This document shows, in pieces, positions 34,144 to 44,400 of a DNA stretch of 52,384 nt (its first letter is position 1; each line of letters starts with the position of its first letter). The notes beneath the pieces are model-generated. The model saw only the letters and a list, made by a program, of their open reading frames with translations, made no database searches and was not told where the DNA came from. The translations under genes were made by a program, and so were the position numbers. This DNA is from Bacteroidota bacterium (GTDB lineage: Bacteria > Bacteroidota > Bacteroidia > Bacteroidales > UBA4417), in the NCBI GenBank assembly GCA_022711175.1, contig JAKLFM010000010.1, positions 14,677 through 67,060 on the forward strand, in the 5' to 3' direction.

Positions 34144-36615
34144 ATGAAACAGAATCTACTTTTTGCAATATTTGTGTTGATGACATTAAGTGTCTATCCA
34201 CAGATACAATCAACACTGATCGGTGGTTACTGGCACGAGACTTCTACCTGGGTGGGAGGTGTGGTGCCAACTGTAAATGATGATGTCATAATCAATGGAC
34301 CGGTTGTACAGGCGTATGTAAGCGGATATAATATTATGCCTGTTCATTGCAATAACCTTACGGTGTCAGCATCTGGCTCGCTTACAAACGGAGGTTACGG
34401 GGGAGGATATGGCATTTTTGAGGTACATGTACATGGAAATGCGATAAACAATGGTTTGGTACAAAACGGCCCCGAAGATGCCCTTAAAATGATCGTTTAT
34501 GGCGACCTTTCTAATAACAATATCTGGCAACCGGTTGAAACGGAATTTACCGTGTCAGCAAACCACAACCTTAGTCTGGCAACAGGCAGAACTTTCGGAA
34601 GTAAAATGGTTGTGACAGGAACTTCCTCACTCACAGCCCTCACGAGCATGGTTTTTACCTGCGACTGGACTATTGACGGAACATTAAACCACAGCCACCT
34701 CATGCTTAACGGACAGTACTTCTATCTGGCCGATCATTCCATCGAGATGCGTAACTGTTTGATCAACAGCGGTACTTTGAGTGGCGATTTTGAGATTCAA
34801 GGTTTATTTAAGGTAGGCTACGATGTGAATGATACCCTGAAATTCATTGGTAATATAGTAATCAGCGATACCCTTTCGGCCAACGATTATGGCGGCGGAT
34901 ACGGTATTTACAAACTACGCGTAAACGGAAACCTGGTCAACAACGGTGTTGTAAAAGATAATATGGATACCGATGCACCTCTTAACAACGACGACCTGAG
35001 CATACTCATCACCGGAAACTTAACAAATAACAATATCTGGATGTGCAACTATGTGAGGTTCATTGGCATAGATACACAATATATTTCCCAGGCAACCGGG
35101 AAATATTTCGACAGCAACTTTTACGACCACGACGCAGCAAGCAGCATCATCGCACTCAGCGATATTACTGTGACGAAGGATATTGACCTGAATGGCGCCT
35201 TACTCGACATGGACAATTTCATCCTTTCGGTATCAGGATGGTTGACGGATGGAATATTAAGTGATGCAAAACTGCACGATGCATTCATGAATAGCATAAC
35301 CGCAACCGGCAGCCTACAGATACTCGGAGTTGTTACCATCGATGACAATAACCTTTTTAACGGCATGGTAACAGTTACCGATACCCTTCAGTCTAATGAA
35401 TATGGTGGCGGAAGTAAAATTTTCTCATTACCAGTACAAGGTGACATTATAAACAACGGGCTGATAAGAAATATCAACAGCGGCGACGAACTTTCGCTCG
35501 AAATTACCGGCAATATCATCAACCAGGGGATTTGGCAAAACGGTTACACCAAGTTTACCGGCACCGAAGATCAAACCATTCAACAATCGGATGGAAAGTT
35601 ATTTGAAACAAATTTTTCGGATACCGATTCCCTGAGCAGCGTTTTTAGTTTGAGCGACCTGAAAGTTTCAGGATATTATAACCTGGTTCGTTCTAACCTT
35701 TACATGGGTAACCATGTGATTGAAGTTGAGGGCGATCTTTATAACGGTTATATCAGGGATGCAATCATTAAAAATGCAACACTATCCAATATTAAAACTT
35801 ATGGCAATACCGAAATCAGAGGAGTAGTTGTTATTGATGACGGCAATATATTTAACGGTAACCTCCTGGTAACTGACACATTACAGTCGCAGGTATATGG
35901 CGGTGGTTCCTATATCTATAATCTGCTCATTCATGGCGATGTTGAAAACATGGGCTTAATTCGAAATGAGCCTACACAAAACGAAATTTTGGTACTATAT
36001 ATTCAAGGCGATATTCTTAACCGGGGCACATGGACCAACTACCGCAATTATCAGTTGTATTATCTGAATGACGACACCCACCAGCTGGTTTGCCTCAATA
36101 CCGGAGCAGCAAACTGGCAGTTTAACGGTTCAACTATAACGGGTGCCGGGGCTTCCTCTTATTCAATTATTTCAGGTGGTGGTACCCAAACGCTGAGTCC
36201 GGGTGAGGAGTACAGTGTTTCCGTCAGGTTTGCTCCTGCTGGCACCGATTATACAGCTCTTCTTAATACCGACTGCACTGAAATAGGAAGCCTTACATCA
36301 GTTTACCTGATAGGTTACAACGATAATTCCACGGTTGGAGTAACCGAAGTTAGCAAGAGTAGAAACCTGTTGTACAACTATCCAAATCCGTTTGCCGAAA
36401 CAACAACCATACGATGGGAACTGGCCGAAACTGCGAACGTGGTTTTGAAGGTTTTTGACCTCGCCGGCCATGAAGTTGCTTTATTGATGGATGAAATATC
36501 GTCACCCGGCGATCATTCGTATCAGTTTAACACCTCCGATTTGCCATCAGGCATCTATTTGCTGACAGGTACTTTCAATAAAGAAGCCATTGTGAGGAAA
36601 TTAGTTAAAATGTAA
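34144..36615 (+). CDS. T9SS-sorted protein with four ~167-residue internal repeats
   Basis: An 823-residue secreted protein. A signal peptide (to about SVYPQ) is followed by a G8-like opening (GGYWHETSTWVGGVVPTVNDDVIINGPV). Four long repeats follow, each marked by a YGGG motif: NGGYGGGYGIFEVHVHGN near residue 81, NDYGGGYGIYKLRVNGN near 248, NEYGGGSKIFSLPVQGD near 418 and QVYGGGSYIYNLLIHGD near 582. Each is followed by NNG(L/V)(V/I)(Q/K/R)-type strands and (N/R)(I/T)W, suggesting a right-handed beta-helix. The C-terminus (about 745-823) is a T9SS sorting domain starting NYPNPFAETTTIRW and ending VRKLVKM. It is probably a surface or released glycan-interacting protein; no catalytic residues could be assigned. 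Confidence 0.87.
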   Translation: MKQNLLFAIFVLMTLSVYPQIQSTLIGGYWHETSTWVGGVVPTVNDDVIINGPVVQAYVSGYNIMPVHCNNLTVSASGSLTNGGYGGGYGIFEVHVHGNAINNGLVQNGPEDALKMIVYGDLSNNNIWQPVETEFTVSANHNLSLATGRTFGSKMVVTGTSSLTALTSMVFTCDWTIDGTLNHSHLMLNGQYFYLADHSIEMRNCLINSGTLSGDFEIQGLFKVGYDVNDTLKFIGNIVISDTLSANDYGGGYGIYKLRVNGNLVNNGVVKDNMDTDAPLNNDDLSILITGNLTNNNIWMCNYVRFIGIDTQYISQATGKYFDSNFYDHDAASSIIALSDITVTKDIDLNGALLDMDNFILSVSGWLTDGILSDAKLHDAFMNSITATGSLQILGVVTIDDNNLFNGMVTVTDTLQSNEYGGGSKIFSLPVQGDIINNGLIRNINSGDELSLEITGNIINQGIWQNGYTKFTGTEDQTIQQSDGKLFETNFSDTDSLSSVFSLSDLKVSGYYNLVRSNLYMGNHVIEVEGDLYNGYIRDAIIKNATLSNIKTYGNTEIRGVVVIDDGNIFNGNLLVTDTLQSQVYGGGSYIYNLLIHGDVENMGLIRNEPTQNEILVLYIQGDILNRGTWTNYRNYQLYYLNDDTHQLVCLNTGAANWQFNGSTITGAGASSYSIISGGGTQTLSPGEEYSVSVRFAPAGTDYTALLNTDCTEIGSLTSVYLIGYNDNSTVGVTEVSKSRNLLYNYPNPFAETTTIRWELAETANVVLKVFDLAGHEVALLMDEISSPGDHSYQFNTSDLPSGIYLLTGTFNKEAIVRKLVKM

Positions 36616-36720
36616 GTTGAATGGAGAATAGTGCTGATATAGAAGTGAGTGGCTTTTATCAGTCGGAAATAAGGAAAAGGTAAATAAAGACGTAATAAAC
36701 AATCTATCAAAATTAGTTGT

Positions 36721-37950
36721 ATGTCTATGAAAATCAAAGGTCTGCTCATTAGTGTCTGCATCTTTATTACTGTAAATTCGGTACATGCGCAATGGCAGCA
36801 ATCAACATTGCCAACTGATTACATTGTTACCGATATCATGCAATCTAACTCTTACGTGTTTGTAGCTACTTCTAATCACGGAATTCTGAAAACCCAGAAT
36901 TTTACCGACTGGTCACCTTCAGGTTCAGGTATAAGCACTGATAATGTTTACGAGATCATTTCTGTAATCGAGCAGGGTGCTTACATCACTTTTTATGCAG
37001 CTACCGATGCCGGTGCTTTCAGGTCAACAATGCTGGGCTATTCCTGGACGCCCATCAACAATGGAATCACAACCTTAAATTTATCCGCCATTTTTTCTGA
37101 TGGAACGTACCTGTTTGCAGGAGCAGCAGGAGCCGCTTACCGGTCGGAAGACTACGGGCAGACGTGGGTGCCAATCACCATTGGGACTTCAAACCAGGTA
37201 GTCACCTGCTTTTTCAGGAATGGCAACGATTTGCTGGCAGGACTGATGAATTCAGGTAACTACCTGTACCGTTCCACTGACAATGGCCTTACCTGGCAAC
37301 CATACGGCACAGGACTATACGAAATACAGCAAATCGCCAAACTCGGTGATGAACTCTTTGCCATCTCTGCAACAGTAATGTATCACAGCCTCGATAACGG
37401 GGCAACATGGACACTGGCAGGACCGGGGCTGGTGCCGGGAATGTATATTACCGACCTGTTTCCATATGAAGATTATCTGTACGTTGCCACCATGGACGGT
37501 GGTTATATCCAGCATACCGACAGTACCAATTTCAGGCTGCTGACCAACGGGATGCCAATGGGCGGGAGCATGTTATCAGCAGTAGCCGCTAACCAGGATC
37601 AGATCATCTTCGGAACAATCAATAATGGTTTGTGGTATGCTGACCAGGGAATTATAACCGGTGGCATTGAAACATCAAAATATAGTGACGAGATATCGCT
37701 ATATCCTAACCCAACGGCAGGTGAGTTCAGCGTTTATATGCAAGGAAGCAGTTTCAGTCAATCTTCAGGAAAAAATCCTGATCAGGTTATTGTGGCTGAC
37801 CTTGCCGGAGTATCAATAAAAACGATAAACGCTAAACCGGGGGTATGCTCCAATCAGTTCAATATCAGCGACCTGCCGGCTGGTATATATTTTGTCAGAA
37901 TCCTTATCGAAGGCAAATGGATTATCCGTAAACTGGTCAAAAAACCATGA
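36721..37950 (+). CDS. T9SS-sorted BNR/sialidase-like beta-propeller protein
   Basis: A 409-residue secreted protein with a signal peptide ending VHAQW. About six beta-propeller blades of 40-45 residues follow, with Asp-box-like turns: RSEDYGQTWVPITIG, RSTDNGLTWQPYGTG and HSLDNGATWTLAGPG. The last ~80 residues are a T9SS sorting domain (ISLYPNPTAGEFSVYM ... GIYFVRILIEGKWIIRKLVKKP). Sialidase catalytic residues are not evident, so a structural propeller is more likely than an enzyme. A second ATG at 36727 is possible. Just downstream lies a decayed relative. Confidence 0.87.
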   Translation: MSMKIKGLLISVCIFITVNSVHAQWQQSTLPTDYIVTDIMQSNSYVFVATSNHGILKTQNFTDWSPSGSGISTDNVYEIISVIEQGAYITFYAATDAGAFRSTMLGYSWTPINNGITTLNLSAIFSDGTYLFAGAAGAAYRSEDYGQTWVPITIGTSNQVVTCFFRNGNDLLAGLMNSGNYLYRSTDNGLTWQPYGTGLYEIQQIAKLGDELFAISATVMYHSLDNGATWTLAGPGLVPGMYITDLFPYEDYLYVATMDGGYIQHTDSTNFRLLTNGMPMGGSMLSAVAANQDQIIFGTINNGLWYADQGIITGGIETSKYSDEISLYPNPTAGEFSVYMQGSSFSQSSGKNPDQVIVADLAGVSIKTINAKPGVCSNQFNISDLPAGIYFVRILIEGKWIIRKLVKKP

Positions 37951-37979
37951 TTACCGACTGAAACCTATCGTCATAACTC

Positions 37980-38647
37980 TTAATGCTAACAATGAACCGG
38001 ACTGTTACATGAGCGGTGTATGGCATGTAGTGGCGAGTTATCCGTATGCTGCAAAAACCTGGCTGTTTTTCCTGGACTACGACCTGGGCTGGTGCGTCGG
38101 TGACCGGTTTTTGAAAACCGAAGTAGGTATTGACTGGTACATTGCCTCGCCGAATACCGTACTTGTAGGCCCACTGACCGGGGCCTTCTTCAATGATGAG
38201 AACAAAGGCTGGGCTGTGTGTGGGTAGGCTTGCACAGATATTTTACACAATCAACGGGGCACGGAGAGGATCAGGCTGGAGCACAACCTGACGAACGGCT
38301 TCCTCAATGGCGTTTGTTTCACCTCTCCCAGCAACGGACTCATTTTTGGAGGGGAGAAGATTCTGTTGAAATATAGCCTGTTTAACGAAATAGTTGATGC
38401 CAGAAATACTGAATTGCTGCCATTCCCAAATCCAACTACAGGAAAAATTTATTTATACCAGGGAAGTGAAGAAATTGAAATCATCGATTTGCTCGATTCA
38501 TTTGGTAAGCAAGCAAAATCCATGAATTACAATAAGAATATAATTGGACTGATTGAAATTGACCTCGGAGATTCTCCACCAGGCACCTATTTTCTAAGAC
38601 TCCTGATCAGAAATGAAGTTCGCGTAACCAAAATTCTCAAATTCTGA
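37980..38647 (+). pseudogene. decayed YCF48/BNR-type T9SS cargo gene
   Basis: Remains of a secreted propeller protein without an N-terminus. One frame gives SGVWHVVASYPYAAKTWLFFLDYDLGWCVGDRF ... FFNDENKGWAV and then stops (TAG 38225-38227). The +1 frame continues GRLAQIFYTINGARRGSGWSTT and then stops. The original frame resumes NGFLNGVCFTSPSNGLIFGGEKILLKYS and runs to a sorting domain (LLPFPNPTTGKIYLY ... GTYFLRLLIRNEVRVTKILKF). So at least two compensating frameshifts plus loss of the 5' part are visible. The intact YCF48 protein at 38751 shows what the complete form looks like. Confidence 0.8.
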
Positions 38648-38750
38648 CGGAAACTTATTAGTTCATAATGAATAAAATTGCTGAAACTGTTCAAACTATC
38701 ATTTATTATTCATATATTAATAGGCTTATTATGAACCCAATTCCTGAGTC

Positions 38751-41357
38751 ATGAAAACAGGTATATTATTATTGGCTTCTATCTTTTTTGGCTGCGCATC
38801 AGCATATTCCCAGCAAGCCGGCTGGAACTGGCAGCATCCTCACCTCCAGGGCAACGACCTCAATTCCATCGTCATGAATGGCGTTAAAGGCTGGGCCGTA
38901 GGAGATATTGGTGTGGTATTGCGTACCGCCAACTCAGGGTACGACTGGGAGCTGGTTGACCTGAATACGTCGGTTGACTTCAGCGGTGTTTATATGGAAG
39001 AAATTACAGGACGTGGATGGATAGTTGGTGAAAAAGGAACAATTTACTATTCAGATGACGGCGGTGAACAATGGAAGAAGCAATTCAGCGGCACATCCGA
39101 AGATCTGTATTCCATCACAGCCAACGGCGGCGATTGTCCCTGGGTATGCGGCCACGACGTTGTGCTTCACAGTTACGATCACGGTGAAAACTGGGATAAA
39201 ATCAACACACCGGTACATACCTGGTTTTGGGAAATCGACATGAAAGACTGTGATGAGATTTGGGTATGCGGCAACCAAAGCCTGGTAATGAGTACCAAAG
39301 ATCATGGCGCTACATGGCAGATGCATTCCGTTCCCACCACTTTTAACCTCATGGGTATCGACATAGTATCCAATGGTGACTACCGGGCTTGCGGCAACCA
39401 GGAAACCATCATCAAATCATCCGATGGCGGTGAAACATGGGTACAGGAACATACGGCCCCTTTTATCAGCATGTACGCAGTTGATACTAAGGGTATAGGC
39501 GGCCCGGCCTATGCCGTGGGCGACAAGGGGCATATCATCGAAACACTCGACGGTGGCGCCACCTGGACCGAAAAAACATCACCAACCATATATCAGTTAA
39601 ACGACGTCAGTTTCCAGGCTTTGTATCATGCCGTTTATGCAGCTGGATGGTACGGACAGGTTGTGAAAAAAGAGCAGGACGCAGGTGCAGAATTTGAATT
39701 GATGAACAAACAGCCCACACATTATTTCATGGAAATGGATTTCATCAATGCCGATACCGGTTGGGTTGTTGGAGGGGAGAGGGTTGATGACGACGGAAAT
39801 AGAGACGGCATTATCCTGCACACGACGGATGGAGGCTCTACCTGGGAACAACAGCTTAACCGGCCGGTATTTTTCAACAGCATTGATTTTATCAATGAAA
39901 ACGAAGGATGGGCTGTTGGCCGGAGCAGCGAGCAGTATGGCGAAGGCGTGATACTGCATACCATCAGCGGTGGTAAAACATGGACATCTCAATCAAACCC
40001 CATTATTGAGTCGGTTGATAAAGTGTTCTTTCTGGATGAAAATAATGGTTGGGTTGTAAGCAACGACTGGTGGGGACAAATAGCCCATACAACCAATGGA
40101 GGCCAGACCTGGGTTTTTCAGACTAATCCCACAAAAAACCCGATAGTTGACATTTTCTTTATCAATCCGCAAAAAGGATGGGCAGTCGGTATGGATTCCA
40201 CCATTCTCAGAACCATTAATAGCGGGCAAACCTGGCAGCGTACCGATCTCACCGTCAGCAACAACTGGTATTTCAGGTCAGTATTTTTTATTGATGAAAT
40301 GCACGGCTGGACTGTTGGAGTATATGGTGTGATCATGCTCACCAATGACGGGGGTCTTACCTGGCAGGAAATAACCCCTGGTAATGGCGAAACGCTGGTG
40401 TCGGTTTTCTTTATTGATGCCCTGAACGGATGGGCTACCGGGGATGCCGGCACTGTGCTTCGCACAATCGACGGCGGTTATACCTGGTTTAACCAATACA
40501 GCGGTATCAGGCGGAATTACGTTTGTTCCGTTCAGTTTACCGACCGCAATAATGGCTGGATTTCAGGTGAAGGTGGTATGATCAAGCATACCGAAAACGG
40601 AGGCTTCTGGAACGAGCCCGGAACATACCTCCGGAATAACCTGCAAATCCCTATCCCTGACCAATCCCTGGCAACAGATACGCTTATTACTGATTTCACC
40701 GACATGAAAAACAGCGGTTACCAACTGGTCGGGCTTGAGGTGATGATCGATTCCATCATACATACAAAAGCGGGTGATCTGGTTATTTCGCTTTCTCACA
40801 ACGGTATCACCAGAACACTGGTCAACCGGGTTGCCGATACAGGGGCTGATTTCTTATGGACACGACTTATGGACGATGCCAAAACGCAAATAGCCGATGG
40901 TATCGCCCCTTTTTCGGGTAACCACAAACCCTATGAGTCGCTGAGCAGTTTCAACGGTCTTGATCCGGGAGGAGAATGGATACTTTCCCTTGAGGATAAA
41001 GCCTCCGGCAATACAGGCGTATTAAATGCATGGGGAATTAAACCCCATTTTGAACGGGTGGTATCAGTAAAAGAACCTGATCCTGTGAAAGAAATTCCTG
41101 CCATCACCCTGTATCAGAATGTACCCAACCCCTTCTCAGAAACATCGGTTATTAAATGGTTGAGCAAGATTGACGGCTATACAACTCTGAAAGTGTTTCA
41201 TGTCAGCGGAGTTGAAGTGGCAGTGCCAGTAAACAAATACCTGCCGGCTGGAGAATATTCTGTTGAACTCAACAAGGCTCGTCTCAGCCCGGGGGTGTAT
41301 TATTACCAACTCACCGTTGGTGATTATAAAACCGCCAAAAAGTGCATTGTCCTGTAG
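38751..41357 (+). CDS. T9SS-sorted YCF48/BNR propeller protein with P-domain
   Basis: An 868-residue secreted protein with a signal peptide ending SAYSQQ. At least eleven YCF48/photosystem-stability-like blades of about 45 residues follow (about 30-620), each with a (D/S)GG-x-TW turn: SDDGGEQWKKQ, SYDHGENWDKI, TKDHGATWQMH, SSDGGETWVQE, TLDGGATWTEK, TTDGGSTWEQQ, TISGGKTWTSQ, TTNGGQTWVFQ, TINSGQTWQRT, TNDGGLTWQEI and TIDGGYTWFNQ. Residues about 640-765 form a proprotein-convertase P-like domain (IPDQSLATDTLITDF ... GGEWILSLEDKASGNTGVLNAWGI). The C-terminus is a T9SS sorting domain (LYQNVPNPFSETSVIKWL ... TAKKCIVL). Two propellers plus a P-domain suggest a large surface adhesin or protein-binding module; no protease domain is present. 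Confidence 0.9.
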   Translation: MKTGILLLASIFFGCASAYSQQAGWNWQHPHLQGNDLNSIVMNGVKGWAVGDIGVVLRTANSGYDWELVDLNTSVDFSGVYMEEITGRGWIVGEKGTIYYSDDGGEQWKKQFSGTSEDLYSITANGGDCPWVCGHDVVLHSYDHGENWDKINTPVHTWFWEIDMKDCDEIWVCGNQSLVMSTKDHGATWQMHSVPTTFNLMGIDIVSNGDYRACGNQETIIKSSDGGETWVQEHTAPFISMYAVDTKGIGGPAYAVGDKGHIIETLDGGATWTEKTSPTIYQLNDVSFQALYHAVYAAGWYGQVVKKEQDAGAEFELMNKQPTHYFMEMDFINADTGWVVGGERVDDDGNRDGIILHTTDGGSTWEQQLNRPVFFNSIDFINENEGWAVGRSSEQYGEGVILHTISGGKTWTSQSNPIIESVDKVFFLDENNGWVVSNDWWGQIAHTTNGGQTWVFQTNPTKNPIVDIFFINPQKGWAVGMDSTILRTINSGQTWQRTDLTVSNNWYFRSVFFIDEMHGWTVGVYGVIMLTNDGGLTWQEITPGNGETLVSVFFIDALNGWATGDAGTVLRTIDGGYTWFNQYSGIRRNYVCSVQFTDRNNGWISGEGGMIKHTENGGFWNEPGTYLRNNLQIPIPDQSLATDTLITDFTDMKNSGYQLVGLEVMIDSIIHTKAGDLVISLSHNGITRTLVNRVADTGADFLWTRLMDDAKTQIADGIAPFSGNHKPYESLSSFNGLDPGGEWILSLEDKASGNTGVLNAWGIKPHFERVVSVKEPDPVKEIPAITLYQNVPNPFSETSVIKWLSKIDGYTTLKVFHVSGVEVAVPVNKYLPAGEYSVELNKARLSPGVYYYQLTVGDYKTAKKCIVL

Positions 41358-41438
41358 TTGTGGCCGAATCAGTCAATCCATGCTATACCGGATAAGTTGC
41401 CGGCTGATAATCTGCTCCGCAGAAATATCAAATTCCAT

Positions 41439-41446
41439 TACTTTTG
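41439..41446 (+). promoter_or_regulatory. -7 promoter element (TAnnTTTG) of mfd
   Basis: Reads TACTTTTG, an exact consensus match, 51 nt before the chosen ATG at 41498. An alternative TTG start at 41444 would lie inside this element and is rejected for that reason. Confidence 0.55.
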
Positions 41447-41497
41447 CACCCTAAACCAGCCGCGGGAGAATGTTCCTGGCGGCCTAAGGCGTTTGCT

Positions 41498-44400
41498 ATG
41501 AATGAAGATTTGACCAATTCCGAAACAGCCGGACAGCAACCTGAGAATGATTCAGTTGAGCGATTGCTCTCGTTTTACCACGATGATGAGAGGCTGGTTT
41601 CTCTTTCCCGGCTGCTACAGGCCAGCGATGGAACTCTGCCAAGAATTCATCTGAACGGTTTGACAGGTTCATCGGCTTCGCTTGCTGCGGCTGCGCTGTT
41701 CCAATTAAATCCATCGGTTCATGTTATCATCCTTTCGGATAAGGAATCGGCAGTTTATTTCTGCAACGACCTCGAAAACCTGCTGGGCGAAGCCGAAACA
41801 GCCTTTCATAAAAAGAGGGTTTTGCTTTTCCCCACCTCCTATAAACGCCCGTACGAGATTGAAAAGACCGATAACAGCAACGTGCTCATGCGTACCGAAG
41901 TGCTTAAACGGCTCAGTACTCGCGCAAAAAACACCGTGGTTGTCACCTGGCCCGAAGCGCTGAGCGAGAAAGTTGTTACCAAGAACTACCTCGAAAAATC
42001 AACACTGCACCTCAAATGCAACGAAGCCATTGACATGGATTTTATGTACGATGTGCTCGAAGAATATGGTTTCGAAAGGGTAGATTTTGTTGTTGAGCCT
42101 GGGCAGGTTGCCATTCGGGGTGGTATTATAGATGTATTCTCATTTACCAACGATTACCCTTATCGCATTGAATTTGAGGATGATGCAGTTGCCTCAATCC
42201 GCACTTTTCACCCTGCCACACAGCTTTCGGTCGATAAACTTGAACACATTACCATTGTTCCCAACGTTCAGGACAGGGTGCTGCACGAAAAGCGCGAGTC
42301 GTTCCTCGAATTTATGCCACCTAAAAGCGTACTCTGGTTTCACGATCTCACTTTTGCTATCGACCGCCTTGAGCAGGAATTTCAGAAAGCTAAACTGGCA
42401 TTCGAGAACCTCGAAAGCATCATCAGCCACCTCGAACCCGAAGAACTCTTCGTTGGTAAAGACGCACTGCTACATGGCGTTTCCGGTTTCCCGGTTATTG
42501 AGTTCGGTAAACATTTTGCGCTTAAAGCTGCTACAACCGTTGATTTCGATATTCTTCCACAGCCTTCGTTCAACAAGAACTTCGACCTGCTGCTTGACAA
42601 TCTTCGCGAAAATGCAGAGGCAGGTATCCGCAATATACTGCTGGCCGACAGTCCGCAACAGGTTGAGCGTATCTATTCTATCCTCGACGACCTGCTGAAG
42701 AACCGCGGCCTCAACCCTGAAGAAATCAATTATTCGTCCATCAACCTTTCGCTGCACGAAGGTTTTGTAGATCGCGGCGCCGGCCTGGCCTGCTATACCG
42801 ATCACCAGATCTTTGAAAGGTATCATAAGTTCAGGCTGCGCGAAAGTTTCAGCGGCAAGCAGGCCATCACGCTTAAGGAGTTGTACGACCTGAAGCCCGG
42901 AGATTATGTCACACACATCGATCATGGCGTAGGCCGCTACGACGGGTTGGAGAAAATCACCAATAACGGCAAGGTGCAGGAAGCCATCCGCATCATCTAT
43001 GCCAATGACGACCTGCTGTACGTAAGCATCCATTCGCTGCACCGCATCAGCCGTTACACCGGCAAGGAAGGCCATATGCCATCGCTCGACAGGCTGGGCT
43101 CCAATTCGTGGAACAAGCTCAAGGCAAAAACCAAGGCAAGGGTCAAGGACATTGCCAAGGACCTGATAAAGCTTTATGCTGAACGCCGCGCAGGCAAAGG
43201 CTTTGAATTTGCACCCGACACCTACCTGCAACACGAGCTGGAGGCTTCGTTCATCTATGAGGACACTCCCGACCAGGTGAAGTCCACAGCCGATGTAAAG
43301 CACGATATGGAACAGGAGTTCCCGATGGACAGGCTCATATGCGGCGATGTGGGATTCGGGAAAACCGAAATCGCCATACGCGCCGCTTTCAAAGCGGTAA
43401 ACGACAGCAAGCAGGTGGCAGTGCTGGTGCCTACAACCATCCTTGCATTGCAGCATTACAAAACCTTCCGCGACCGCCTGCGCGAAATGCCCTGCAAAGT
43501 GGATTACATCAACCGGTTTAAGTCGGCACAGCAACAAAAACAAACACTTAAAGAACTTGAAGAAGGCAAGCTGGATATCCTCATCGGCACACACCGGCTG
43601 CTGAGCGCTGATGTGAAGTTTAAAGACCTTGGATTAATGATTGTTGACGAAGAGCAGAAATTCGGCGTTTCGGCCAAGGAAAAACTCAAGCAGATGAAGG
43701 TTAACGTTGATACGCTCACGCTTACTGCCACGCCTATACCGCGCACGCTGCAGTTCTCGCTCATGGGTGCCCGCGACCTCAGCATCATCAACACTCCGCC
43801 GCCAAACCGTTACCCGATACAAACCGAATTGCACGTTTTTAACGAGGAAGTGATTCGCGATGCCGTCACCTATGAACTTTCGCGCGGCGGCCAGGTTTTC
43901 TTCGTAAACAACCGTATTCAAAACATTCACGAAGTGGCAGGCGTGGTGCAGCGGCTCGTTCCGGATGCACGAATTGCCGTCGGCCACGGGCAAATGGACG
44001 GTGCGAAACTTGAACGCATTATGGTTGACTTTGTTGAAGGTGAATACGATGTGCTGGTATCAACCACAATAGTGGAGGCGGGGCTCGACATCCCCAATGC
44101 CAATACCATTATCATCAACGATGCGCATCATTACGGCCTCAGCGACCTTCACCAGTTGCGCGGCAGGGTGGGACGCGCCAACCGCAAGGCATTCTGTTAC
44201 CTGCTGGCGCCGCCGTTGAGTGTGCTCACCGACGAAGCCCGTAAACGACTAAAGGCGATTGAAGAGTTTTCAGAAATTGGCAGCGGCTTCAACATTGCCA
44301 TGCGCGACCTCGATATACGCGGAGCGGGAAACATACTGGGCGCCGAGCAAAGCGGCTTCATCACAGAAATAGGTTTTGAGATGTATCAGAAAATACTTGA

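Noticed and set aside
38751..41357. Sialidase or protease function for the large YCF48/P-domain protein
   Set aside because: The Asp-box turns are structural and no sialidase catalytic residues or protease triad could be seen.
42470..43594. Long open frame antisense to mfd (minus strand)
   Set aside because: It lies fully inside mfd, its translation has no family pattern, and such antisense frames are expected from the GC-rich codon use of mfd.
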